Positions 8,098-15,689 of a DNA stretch of 20,705 nt are shown one piece after another. Below the pieces are notes generated by a model that saw nothing but the letters and a program-made list of their open reading frames with translations, made no database searches and had not been told where the DNA came from. How positions within the stretch are numbered: the first letter of the stretch is position 1; each line of letters starts with the position of its first letter. A program made the translations under genes and the position numbers. Location of the stretch: positions 1 to 20,705 of the forward strand of contig JBKHJN010000042.1 of assembly GCA_046538075.1 (NCBI GenBank), written 5' to 3'. This stretch comes from Desulfobacca_B sp046538075. Its GTDB lineage: Bacteria; Desulfobacterota; Desulfobaccia; Desulfobaccales; Desulfobaccaceae.

Positions 8098-9501
8098 CTA
8101 ACCCAGGCGAGCCTGCAAGCGTAAATAAGGGCCGCCATCCGAAACTTTGACCCATTCCTTGTGGCCCTTGCCGCAGGTGCCCAGTCCGGTAATTTCCATT
8201 TTATTGCCGACCATGGTGATCGATTGCAGCAGGTCGGGGACGTAGCCGGTGACTATCACCGGGGAATAGACCCGGCCGGTCAATTGCCCCTGGCGAATCT
8301 CCTCGGCGTAAAGCCCCTCCAGTTGGATGCCCCAGCCTTTGGGGTCTTCCATACCGTTGGAAGGATGATCAAGAAAATAGCCGAACTGGATATCAGCGAG
8401 CATCTCCTCAAAGGTGTGGCGGCCCGGACCGAAATAGGTGTTGGTCATCCGGGCATAAGTCTTGCGGGCAATAGATTCCCGCCGGCCATTGGCAGTGCGG
8501 GGCAGGCCCAGCCGGGAGGCGGAATTCAGATCCGTAATCGGCCGGGAGAGAATGCCCTGCCGGATAATCTGAGTGGCGCTGGCCAGTTGGCCTTCGTGGT
8601 CAAAGAAGAAACTACCGGCCTGGCCGGGGAGCACCGGGGAATCATAGAGGTCGACTAACGGCGAGGCCACGGGCTGGCCCAGATAGTCCTGGCCGCGAGA
8701 GCGATGCTGCAGAAACAGGTCGGCTTCGGTGCCGTGGCCAAAGGCTTCGTGAGCGAAAATGCCGGCAAAATCCGGTGAAAAGATGCAATCATAGGTCCCC
8801 GGGGTCAGCCGGGGGGCCATGAGAATGCGTCCCGCATCTTCCCGCAGCCGGGAGAGCTGCTCCGGACCCAGACGGGCATGCTCGTATCCGCCCTGATAAC
8901 AATGGCCGGTATGCAGGCGGGCGGTGCGATCATCCTGACGCAGCACGATCTGAGCCACCATCTGAACCCGGGGCAACTCCTGATAGAGACTGCGAGCCCG
9001 ATTGACAAACAACTCCCGGGTGGTCACCTGGAGAAAAACCACCGTGGCATTTACGATCCGGGGGTCGCCGGCCCGCAATTCGTCCCGGATCCCGGTCAGA
9101 TCAGCCATTTTGTCCTTCAGGGGAATGTCGGTGGGATCAAGGATGGGAAAGACCGCGAAATCTTTGGTCAATGGAGTGCCGGGATTTATGGTAATCTCAT
9201 TTTCCACCACACCTTCCTCAACCGCGGCGCCGACCAGAGCCCGCGCCCCCTGGGAGAGGCGCTGGCAAAAATCAGGAGCAGCCAGGCCGCTCAGGGCATA
9301 TTCCAGAAAGCTGCGGCCGGTGAACACGGTCAGCACCACCCCCTGTTGGCGCTCCAGGGCCTCGGCCCGGGCTTCCCGGCTGTCCACCCACAGGCGTTCG
9401 CCTTCGGTCTCCTGGGCCAGGGCCGCGGCATAGGGTACGGTCTTTTCCATCTCGGCCACCAGATCAGCCAACAAAGGCCTTAGATCTTTAACTAGACTCA
9501 T
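8098..9501 (-). CDS. tldD: TldD-family zinc metalloprotease
   Basis: The product is 467 residues, the usual length. The catalytic zinc site HEAFGHGTEAD lies at residues 251-261 (HExxxH). The C-terminal half carries family landmarks: MTNTYFGPG, GWGIQLEGLYAEEI, GYVPDLLQSITMVGN, and GLGTCGKGH with the conserved Cys near the end. TldD normally pairs with the inactive TldE/PmbA to degrade unfolded peptides or trim modified peptides. No tldE is present in the window, so the partner must be elsewhere or absent. It starts 51 bases after the SPFH gene ends, on the same strand, and has AGGTCAGGA before the ATG. The placement behind an SPFH/NfeD pair suggests a role in proteolysis linked to the membrane; that is inference. 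Confidence 0.93.
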   Translation of the reverse strand: MSLVKDLRPLLADLVAEMEKTVPYAAALAQETEGERLWVDSREARAEALERQQGVVLTVFTGRSFLEYALSGLAAPDFCQRLSQGARALVGAAVEEGVVENEITINPGTPLTKDFAVFPILDPTDIPLKDKMADLTGIRDELRAGDPRIVNATVVFLQVTTRELFVNRARSLYQELPRVQMVAQIVLRQDDRTARLHTGHCYQGGYEHARLGPEQLSRLREDAGRILMAPRLTPGTYDCIFSPDFAGIFAHEAFGHGTEADLFLQHRSRGQDYLGQPVASPLVDLYDSPVLPGQAGSFFFDHEGQLASATQIIRQGILSRPITDLNSASRLGLPRTANGRRESIARKTYARMTNTYFGPGRHTFEEMLADIQFGYFLDHPSNGMEDPKGWGIQLEGLYAEEIRQGQLTGRVYSPVIVTGYVPDLLQSITMVGNKMEITGLGTCGKGHKEWVKVSDGGPYLRLQARLG

Positions 9502-9552
9502 GTCCTGACCTCTTAGCTGCCTGCCATAATAGGCCTGTATAGCTGCATCTCA

Positions 9553-10493
9553 TCACTGTTCGTCCTCTCGGTGAGCAACGAGTTTTTCTCTGAAAAGCTC
9601 CCCGATCCCGGCAATGCTGGCTATCACGCCCGATGCCTCATAAGGCAGAAAAACTTTGCTGGCCTGGCCATTTGCGATGGCCTGAAGAGTTTCCAAATAT
9701 TTTATGGCGATCAGGTCATTTGTCGGCTGGCCTTCATGGATGGCCTTGTAAACGTTGGCAATGGCTTCGGCCTCACCCTGGGCAATAGTGAGTTTTTGAT
9801 ATTTTTCAGCATCGGCGACCCGTCTGATTGCCTCGGCCTTGCCTTCCGCTTCTAGTATCCTGGCCTCTCGATCCCCCTCGGCGTTGAGGACCTGGGATTT
9901 CTTTTTACCTTCGGCTTCAAGGATCATAGCCCGACGGTCGCGTTCGGCCTTCATCTGACGGTGCATCGCCTCGGTCACGTCCGTCGGCGGTTCGATCCGT
10001 TGCATTTCCACCCGCGTAACCCGGGCCCCCCATTTATCGGTGGCGTCGTCCAGAATCTGCCTGAGCTTGCTGTTGATCGTTTCACGGGAAGTAAGCGATT
10101 CGTCCAGAGCCATATCGCCAACCAAATTTCTCAGGTTAGTCTGGGCCAGTTTCGTGGCCGCAATGAAAAAGTCGGAAACATTGTAGAGAACCTTGATCGG
10201 ATCGTGATTTCAAAGTATACCACGGCATCAACCTGAACGACAACATTGTCGCTGGTAATCACTGCTTGGGGAGGCACATCCACCACTTGTTCCCGCATAT
10301 CCATCTTGGTCAATGTTTCCATGTATGGCATAATCAAAGTAAGTCCACTGTCGGCGGTCCGCTGGTATCGGCCCAGCCGTTCAACAATGCCCTTTTCGTA
10401 GGGCCGGATAATCCGGATTGAGGCTACCGCAGTAATGATCACAATGAGAGCGATGACTCCGAATAAGATGATTATTCCTAAATCAGCTTCCAT
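9553..10493 (-). CDS. qmcA: QmcA/stomatin-type SPFH (band 7) membrane protein, interrupted by a one-base frameshift
   Basis: Two adjacent reading frames on the minus strand, 10131-10493 and 9553-10125, encode the N- and C-terminal parts of one SPFH protein. The first has a membrane anchor (residues about 6-27) and the SPFH start (RPYEKGIVERLGRYQRTADS through VVVQVDAVVYFEIT). After VVYFEIT the frame goes wrong. Reading on from GAT CCG (plus strand about 10203) in the other frame gives DPIKVLYNVSDFF and then NLRNLVGDMALDESLTSRE, exactly the expected continuation. One missing base between 10203 and 10204 explains it. Repaired, the protein is 313 residues, normal for the family, with an AEG-repeat coiled coil. 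Its start overlaps nfeD by 11 bases and has AAAAGGAGA upstream. The break may be a sequencing error or a real mutation. Confidence 0.85.
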
Positions 10494-10941
10494 TTCGGTC
10501 TCCTTTTGAGTTAGGTCTCACTACCAGATGGGTGCCTTCCAATCTGACTACTTTGACTAAGGTATCAAGCGCGATATTTTCCCCAGTAGCACTGTCAGCC
10601 CGCCATTCGTCCTGCTTGACTCGTACCTTTCCGGTGTTCCTGAGGTTATCAATTTCCTCGGTAACAATGCCATATTGCCCGGTAAATCGATCAGCCCCGA
10701 TGTCTGACGGTTGTTTTTTGCTGATCTTATCGGCCAATTGGCGGGAAAAGGCCAGTAAAATTCCCGTTACTAGGGCAAAGGTGAGTATTTGCCAGGCTAG
10801 TCCGGGTCCCCACCAGGCCAAAAGTCCGGCTACCGCAGCGCCGATAGCAAACCACAAGAGGAAAAAACCAGCCGTAAAGAGCTCTCCGACCAGAAATATT
10901 CCCGCTAAGACCATCCAGACCCACCATAAATCTGCGTGCAT
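10483..10941 (-). CDS. nfeD: NfeD-type membrane protein (short form)
   Basis: The product is 152 residues. Two to three membrane segments lie in the first 70 residues (LVGELFTAGFFLLWFAIGAA and ILTFALVTGILLAF). A C-terminal OB-like domain follows (about 85-145: FTGQYGIVTEEIDN, GKVRVKQDEWRADS, LVKVVRLEGTHLVV). This is the short NfeD form without the ClpP-like serine protease domain. Such genes typically sit directly before a stomatin/QmcA gene, as here, and the two products are thought to act together in membrane microdomains. The ribosome site of the SPFH gene lies inside the last codons of this gene. GGAGAGG precedes the start codon. Confidence 0.92.
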   Translation of the reverse strand: MHADLWWVWMVLAGIFLVGELFTAGFFLLWFAIGAAVAGLLAWWGPGLAWQILTFALVTGILLAFSRQLADKISKKQPSDIGADRFTGQYGIVTEEIDNLRNTGKVRVKQDEWRADSATGENIALDTLVKVVRLEGTHLVVRPNSKGDRNGS

Positions 10942-11041
10942 GGTTGACCTCTCCAGGAAGGTAATATATCGTTTTTTATGATGTAGTCATTTTAAAGATT
11001 GTCGCGCATGTTACCATTACCACGATAAAAAGGGGAGAAAA

Positions 11042-11464
11042 ATGTCTAATGCTGATTGCATCTTCTGTCGGATTGCCGCGGGCCGGTTGTCCTCGGTGCC
11101 GATTTTACGGACCGATCGGGTCTATGCTTTCCTGGATATTGCGCCGGTGCAGTATGGCCATACCCTGGTAATCCCCCAGGAGCACTATGAGAACCTGCTG
11201 GACCTGCCCGATGACCTTTGGCTGGAGATGGGCCGGGTCTGTCGGCAGGTAGCCCGGGCCTGCCAAGTCGCCTATCAGGCCGAAGGTTTCAATATCGGGA
11301 TGAATAATTTTCCAGCCGCCGGACAGGTGGTGTTCCATGCTCACCTGCATGTGATCCCCCGCTTTTATGATGATGATTTGCAACTGTTTCCGCAGGGGGA
11401 ATACCGGCCGGGGGAAATGCCGGCAGTTGGCCAGAAGCTGCGTCAGGCCCTAGCCAGCCTCTGA
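11042..11464 (+). CDS. HIT-family nucleotide hydrolase/transferase
   Basis: The product is 140 residues from the ATG at 11042, with GGGGAG just upstream. The histidine triad HAHLHVI lies at residues 99-105. The N-terminal CIFCRIAAG and YAFLDIAPVQYGHTLVIP are typical of Hint/HinT-like members, with the Cys pair probably binding zinc. The family hydrolyses AMP-lysine, dinucleoside polyphosphates or similar nucleotide conjugates. It stands alone on the plus strand, divergent from nfeD. Its last 15 bases overlap the 3' end of pabC on the opposite strand. Confidence 0.93.
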   Translation: MSNADCIFCRIAAGRLSSVPILRTDRVYAFLDIAPVQYGHTLVIPQEHYENLLDLPDDLWLEMGRVCRQVARACQVAYQAEGFNIGMNNFPAAGQVVFHAHLHVIPRFYDDDLQLFPQGEYRPGEMPAVGQKLRQALASL

Positions 11465-12286
11465 CCACAGGCACTGATTGAGAAATTCCGTCTGTGGCGA
11501 GCCAGCCAGATTCCGGTCATCCAAGGAGGCCACGGGCAGCACCCCCATCAGGGAGTTGGCCAGCCATACTCCTTGGGCCTGAGCCAGGCGTTCCACCGTG
11601 GTGGGAACCCAACTTAATATATCTCCCCGCCGGCCCAGGCCCCGCTGCACCATAGCCACTGTAATGCTGGGGAGGGCGCTGGCCGCCTGCGGGGTAAAAT
11701 ACCCGCCGGCTTCGGCAAAGATCAGGCCGGTCGCCGCCCCCTCGGAGACGGTGCCGTCAGCTTCCAGGATCAAGGCTTCTCTACCCCCCCGGTCCAGGGC
11801 ATATTGCCGGGCCGCCAGACAGAACAGATAATTCAAGCTCTTGTGGCGTCCCAGAAAGCTGGCCCGGCGCTCCGGGAAGATGGCTACCGGCCAGCCTTGC
11901 TGATATTCGGTGGCCGGAGGCGGCTCATAGGGTCGGGCATAGATGACGATGGTCGGGTGGTCGCTGGGGGGCAATCCCAGCCCTGCAACACTGCCTCGGG
12001 TGACCAGAATTTTTACCACCGCCAACCCGGCGCCCAGATCATTGTGGGCCAACAGGGCGGCTATATGCTCCACCCAGGGGAAATCCCGCGGCAGTTTGAT
12101 CAGAAGTTGCTGGCAGGAAGCGGTCAGGCGGGCCAGATGCTCGGAGAGGAACAACACCCGCCCGGCTTCGGCCCGCATCGTCTCGAAAAATCCATCGCCA
12201 TAAAGCCAGCCCCGGTCATTTACGGAGATCAGGGCTTCCTTTTCTGGCACCAGCCGCTGATTGACAAAGATGAATTCTTGGGACAT
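11450..12286 (-). CDS. pabC: Aminodeoxychorismate lyase (class IV PLP aminotransferase fold)
   Basis: The product is 278 residues. Fold-type IV features are visible: NDRGWLYGDGFFETMRAEAG near the N-terminus, the PLP lysine in GRHKSLNYLF (Lys149), and the cofactor-binding EADGTVSEGAATGLIF (about 175-190). By sequence alone it could also be a branched-chain or D-amino-acid transaminase. Its position directly after pabA and pabB makes aminodeoxychorismate lyase by far the best reading; it would release pyruvate from aminodeoxychorismate to give p-aminobenzoate. It starts 63 bases after pabB stops; the only clear GGAGGG is about 25 bases before the ATG, further than usual. Confidence 0.9.
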   Translation of the reverse strand: MSQEFIFVNQRLVPEKEALISVNDRGWLYGDGFFETMRAEAGRVLFLSEHLARLTASCQQLLIKLPRDFPWVEHIAALLAHNDLGAGLAVVKILVTRGSVAGLGLPPSDHPTIVIYARPYEPPPATEYQQGWPVAIFPERRASFLGRHKSLNYLFCLAARQYALDRGGREALILEADGTVSEGAATGLIFAEAGGYFTPQAASALPSITVAMVQRGLGRRGDILSWVPTTVERLAQAQGVWLANSLMGVLPVASLDDRNLAGSPQTEFLNQCLWSEAG

Positions 12287-12349
12287 TGCACTCGGCCGTT
12301 TACTTAAATTTCCCTCCTGGCGGTAGAGAATTCCGGTTGCTGCTTAGAC

Positions 12350-13795
12350 TTAACTCTGGCTGAATCTTATCTGTTTCGGGCCGTTCTCCTGGATTCCGCC
12401 CTGGCCGATAATATTAAACAGGGTCTGGCCTTTATGCAGGGTTTCCAGATATTCGTCTTCTTCCCGGGAATCGTAGACAATGCCGCCCCCGACGGAGAAG
12501 TGCACCCAGCCCTGGGTGGCGACTGCAGTGCGGATGGCGATGTTGAGATCCAGGTTGCGGTGCAGCCCCAGATAGCCGATCGCCCCGGTATAAACGTGGC
12601 GCACCGTGGGTTCCAGTTCATCGATGATTTCCATGGCCCTTATCTTGGGACAGCCGGTGATCGAGCCGCCTGGAAAGGTCGCCCGGAGGATATCGACCTG
12701 GGTGGCCTCAGGACGGAGGCGCCCCTCGACAATTGAAATAAGGTGATAGACATTCTGATAAGCTTCCAGGCGCTTGTGCTCCTGGACCTTGACCGTACGG
12801 GCCCGGCAGACTTTGCCCAAATCATTGCGCAGCAAATCGACGATCATCGACAGCTCGGCATCGTCCTTGAGGCTGGCGAGCAGTTCCTGGCGCAGCGCAT
12901 CATCCTCGGCCGTGGTGCGGCCGCGGGGCCGGGTGCCTTTGATGGGCCGGGTTTCCAGATAATCCCCCTGACGGAACAGGAAGCGCTCCATGGAAGTGGA
13001 TAACACCTGAAAATCCCCCATATTCAGATAGGCATAAAACGGAGCCGGATTAAGCTGGTAGAGCCGTAAAAACAGGCTGTACAGATCACCTTTCAAAGGG
13101 AAGGAAAAACGCTGCGACAGGTTGACCTGATAGACATCTCCCTGGCGGATATAATGGCGCACCCGGCCCACGGCCTGAAGATATTCTTCCCGGCTGAAGT
13201 TGCTCCGCAACGGCCCAACCCGATAATTTCCCGGGGATCGCTCAGCGGCAGGAACCTCTGGCTCCACCGGTGATCGCCGGGGCCTTGGGGAGATACCACT
13301 TTTAGGAGCCTCATAGTGCACTCTGATCCGCCAACCAAGGTTCTGATAGCGGTCATGGACGATCAGCTGGCGGGGGAAGGCCAGGACCATCTCCGGCAGT
13401 TGCAGGTCGTCGCGGGCGCAGGTGGGCAGGCGCTCCAGATGGTTTTTTAGATCATAGGCCAAAAAACCCAGCCCGCCGGCAGTGAAAGGGAAAACCGGCA
13501 AGGGGTCGGGGAGCTCCAGGGCACCCAGGATTTCCTCCAGCACCCTAAAGGGGTGGGCGACCAGGGTCTGATGGCGGTCACCTATCCAGATATTAAGCTG
13601 TTTACCTCTGGCCCGCAGGACTAGAAAGGGATCCCAGCCCATCAAGGAATAGCGGGCGCAGTCCAAGTCCCCGCCGCTCAACAGCAACATCGCATAGGGC
13701 TGGGCCCGCCGGGCGGCAAACCACTCCGCCAGACCGGAAGTGCCGGCCGGCGGTTGGATCGAAGCAACCTCCAGATCAGTTATTTGACCCCACAT
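12350..13795 (-). CDS. pabB: Aminodeoxychorismate synthase component I
   Basis: The product is 481 residues from the ATG at 13795, preferred because AAGGA lies eight bases before it; an in-frame ATG three codons earlier (13804) abuts that site. The chorismate-binding domain carries the PabB signature PIKGTRPRG, with the catalytic Lys where anthranilate synthases have Ala. It also has GGSITGCPKIRAMEIIDELE, GYLGL and VGGGIVYDSREEDEYLET. An N-terminal TrpE/PabB-like regulatory domain precedes it. A Pro/Arg-rich linker joins the two at about residues 163-190 and looks specific to this lineage. Together with PabA it aminates chorismate to aminodeoxychorismate for folate synthesis. PabA ends 11 bases before this start. 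Confidence 0.93.
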   Translation of the reverse strand: MWGQITDLEVASIQPPAGTSGLAEWFAARRAQPYAMLLLSGGDLDCARYSLMGWDPFLVLRARGKQLNIWIGDRHQTLVAHPFRVLEEILGALELPDPLPVFPFTAGGLGFLAYDLKNHLERLPTCARDDLQLPEMVLAFPRQLIVHDRYQNLGWRIRVHYEAPKSGISPRPRRSPVEPEVPAAERSPGNYRVGPLRSNFSREEYLQAVGRVRHYIRQGDVYQVNLSQRFSFPLKGDLYSLFLRLYQLNPAPFYAYLNMGDFQVLSTSMERFLFRQGDYLETRPIKGTRPRGRTTAEDDALRQELLASLKDDAELSMIVDLLRNDLGKVCRARTVKVQEHKRLEAYQNVYHLISIVEGRLRPEATQVDILRATFPGGSITGCPKIRAMEIIDELEPTVRHVYTGAIGYLGLHRNLDLNIAIRTAVATQGWVHFSVGGGIVYDSREEDEYLETLHKGQTLFNIIGQGGIQENGPKQIRFSQS

Positions 13796-13806
13796 AAATG
13801 TCATCC

Positions 13807-14415
13807 TTATAAACTTGAGTCCCTTTGCTGCCCGGTCGGATTCCCGAAGCCCGGGGCCAGTCTCAGAAAATTGACCGTCAGCTCTTTGCCGTATTCGGTA
13901 AGGAAGGACTCCGGATGAAACTGGACGCCATGCAGAGGATGGCGACGATGAGCAAGTCCCATGACTACCCCATCCTGGGAGCGGGCCGTGACCTCCAGGT
14001 CATTAGATTGGGGTTGAGCGGCCAATGAATGATACCGGGCCGCCCAGAAGGGGGAAGGCAACCCGTCAAACAGGCCGCGGCCTTGATGAAATACCTGGTA
14101 GCGCTTGCCGTGCACTGGCACCGGAGCCAAGAGGGTCCGGCCGCCAAAAACTTCGTTTAAGGCCTGCATTCCCAGACAGACCCCCAGGATCGGCAATCGG
14201 GGGGCAAAATGGGCGATCACCGCCTTGCTGATGCCGGCATCCTTGGGGGCCTTGGGGCCAGGGGAGATGCACAGCCAATCCGGATCCAGGCTTTCAATAG
14301 CCCCCAGGGTAATCTGGTCATGGCGGAAGACCAGCACCTCCAGATCAAATTCATAAAATAATTGCACCAGGTTATAGGTGAAGGAATCATAATTGTCGAT
14401 GATTAGCAGCCGCAT
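13807..14415 (-). CDS. pabA: Aminodeoxychorismate synthase component II (glutamine amidotransferase)
   Basis: The product is 202 residues from the ATG at 14415, where MRLLIIDNYDSFTYNLVQ is the classic class-I amidotransferase N-terminus. A TTG-started extension to 14514 would translate through a terminator hairpin and is rejected. The catalytic triad is Cys80 (GVCLGMQAL), His167 and Glu169 (QFHPES). It supplies ammonia from glutamine to PabB. It could in principle also serve an anthranilate synthase (TrpG), but the pabB and pabC genes follow at once. GGGGA sits four bases before the ATG, directly behind the U tract of a strong intrinsic terminator. Confidence 0.93.
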   Translation of the reverse strand: MRLLIIDNYDSFTYNLVQLFYEFDLEVLVFRHDQITLGAIESLDPDWLCISPGPKAPKDAGISKAVIAHFAPRLPILGVCLGMQALNEVFGGRTLLAPVPVHGKRYQVFHQGRGLFDGLPSPFWAARYHSLAAQPQSNDLEVTARSQDGVVMGLAHRRHPLHGVQFHPESFLTEYGKELTVNFLRLAPGFGNPTGQQRDSSL

Positions 14416-14424
14416 TGGGTCCCC

Positions 14425-14461
14425 AAAACAAAAAGCCACCCAGCTGAGTCTGGGTGGCTTT
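14425..14461 (-). terminator. Intrinsic terminator in the pabA leader, probable attenuator
   Basis: On the minus strand AAAGCCACCCAG (14461-14450) pairs perfectly with CTGGGTGGCTTT (14443-14432) around a six-base loop, and TTTTTGTTTT follows. This is a textbook terminator. No minus-strand gene lies upstream within 5 kb, and on the plus strand the stem has no T run, so it does not serve a neighbour. It lies between a good promoter and the pabA start codon. That arrangement points to control of pabABC by premature termination. Confidence 0.85.
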
Positions 14462-14484
14462 CGCCTATTACATAACTCATCTAA

Positions 14485-14514
14485 AATGTAGCACCTCCAA
14501 TTAAAAATTGTCAA
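14485..14514 (-). promoter_or_regulatory. Sigma-70-type promoter for pabABC
   Basis: A perfect TTGACA (14514-14509) is followed after 18 bases by TACATT (14490-14485). Transcription would begin near 14478, giving a leader of about 62 bases that contains the terminator hairpin. The spacer includes GGAGGTG, which resembles a ribosome site but would lie upstream of the transcript start. Confidence 0.6.
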
Positions 14515-14612
14515 GGATTTTTTGGGCTGATATTCAGGTATACTGAGCCCTTAAAAAACATGCTTCTTCAAAAACTTGACTACTGTCCCCGGAAAGGTAA
14601 AAATAACAAGTT

Positions 14613-15689
14613 ATGCGAAACCATTTGCCCCGCTTTCCGTTTTCCGCCCTGGTCGGGCAGGAAGACCTCAAACTGGCCCTATTGATTAACGCCGTCAATC
14701 CCGCCATCGGCGGGGTGCTGATCCGGGGGGAGAGAGGCACTGGCAAGTCTACTGCAGTGCGGGCCCTGGCTGCCTTGCTGCCGGAAATGGAAGCAGTGGC
14801 CGGCTGTATTTATGGATGCCATCCTCAGGGGGTGGATGGGCTCTGCGAGGATTGTCAACGCCGCCGGGCCCAAGGCAATGGCCTGCGGGTGATCCGCAAG
14901 CCAGTGCCGGTGGTGACCCTGCCATTAGGGGCCACCGAGGACCGGGTGTTGGGCACCCTGGATCTGGAGGCGGCTATTCATGCCGGCCGCAAGCAATTTG
15001 AACCCGGCCTGTTGGCCCGGGCCCATCGCGGCATCCTCTACATCGATGAAGTCAATCTGCTGGAAGACCATCTGGTCGATGTGCTGCTGGACGTCGCGGC
15101 TTACGGGGTTAATATGGTGGAACGGGAATCGGTTTCTGTAGCCCACCCGGCCCGCTTTATTCTGGTGGGCACCATGAATCCTGAAGAGGGAGAATTACGT
15201 CCGCAATTGCTGGACCGCTTCGGTGTCTGCGTCGAAGTCAAGGGGCTGGACAATCCCGCCGCCCGGGCGGCCATTGTCAATAACCGCCTGGCCTTTGAGC
15301 GTGCTCCCGAAGACTTTATTGCCGCCTATCAGCAGTCCGAGATCGAATTGAAGCACCGGGTCGAACAAGCCCGGGCCCTCCTTCCCAAGGTTCAGGTGAG
15401 TGAAGCTGCCCTTGGTCTGGCCGTGCACCTGGCCCTCTCTATGGGGGCGGAGGGACATCGGGCGGATCTGGTGACCACCTGGGCGGCATGTACTCTGGCA
15501 GCCCTGCAAGGCCGGACCATGGTCGAGATGGAGGACATCAAACGAGCCGCGCTCTTTGCCCTGCGGCACCGGTTGGTTCGCCATCCGCTCGAAGACGAGG
15601 AAATCGACTCGGCCAGGCTGGCCGAAGAGATCGAGGCGGCAGCCGCCGGCGAGTCCATGCCGCCCCCGGCGGAAAAAAAAAGCCGGTAA
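14613..15689 (+). CDS. chlI: ChlI/BchI-like chelatase AAA+ ATPase (small subunit form)
   Basis: The product is 358 residues, close to the usual size of a small chelatase subunit. Walker A GERGTGKST is at residues 39-47, Walker B GILYIDEVNLL at 140-150, and the arginine finger region LLDRFG near 199-204. A four-Cys cluster (C65, C69, C78, C81) lies in the insert after Walker A and may bind metal, as in many anaerobe homologues. The C-terminal helical lid runs to about residue 340. Such ATPases drive insertion of Mg into protoporphyrin or Co into corrinoid rings. The frame ends at TAA 15687-15689, eight bases after a run of nine A, and the -1 frame continues with the VWA half of ChlD. No large subunit (BchH/CobN) gene is in the window. 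Confidence 0.88.
   Translation: MRNHLPRFPFSALVGQEDLKLALLINAVNPAIGGVLIRGERGTGKSTAVRALAALLPEMEAVAGCIYGCHPQGVDGLCEDCQRRRAQGNGLRVIRKPVPVVTLPLGATEDRVLGTLDLEAAIHAGRKQFEPGLLARAHRGILYIDEVNLLEDHLVDVLLDVAAYGVNMVERESVSVAHPARFILVGTMNPEEGELRPQLLDRFGVCVEVKGLDNPAARAAIVNNRLAFERAPEDFIAAYQQSEIELKHRVEQARALLPKVQVSEAALGLAVHLALSMGAEGHRADLVTTWAACTLAALQGRTMVEMEDIKRAALFALRHRLVRHPLEDEEIDSARLAEEIEAAAAGESMPPPAEKKSR
15673..15681 (+). other. A9 slippery run: probable programmed -1 frameshift or transcript slippage site
   Basis: In the chlI frame the run reads GAA AAA AAA AGC CGG TAA. A slip of one base back at A-AAA-AAA leads into AAG CCG GTA AAA CGC and on through the VWA domain to 16531. Flanking CCGGC (15666-15670) and GCCGG (15682-15686) could pair around the run, and GCCGG could alternatively pair with CCGGT at 15701-15705. 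No strong downstream pseudoknot or well-spaced internal ribosome site is seen. Nine A are also enough for RNA polymerase slippage. Confidence 0.7.

Noticed and set aside
8878..9483. Plus-strand frame of 201 codons opposite tldD
   Set aside because: Gly/His/Gln-rich antisense shadow of a well-conserved protease gene.
14415..14514. Longer pabA starting at TTG 14514
   Set aside because: It would translate the -35 region and terminator hairpin, and the amidotransferase N-terminus begins exactly at the ATG 14415.
14516..14612. Cobalamin riboswitch upstream of the chelatase gene
   Set aside because: Only about 100 bases are available and no B12-box-like sequence is seen; just a short GGGCT/AGCCC inverted repeat at 14524-14550.
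15488..15680. Upstream extension of the VWA frame as an independent gene start
   Set aside because: The stretch overlaps conserved ChlI sequence and reads as Arg/Gly/Pro-rich nonsense; the frame becomes protein-like only at the A run.
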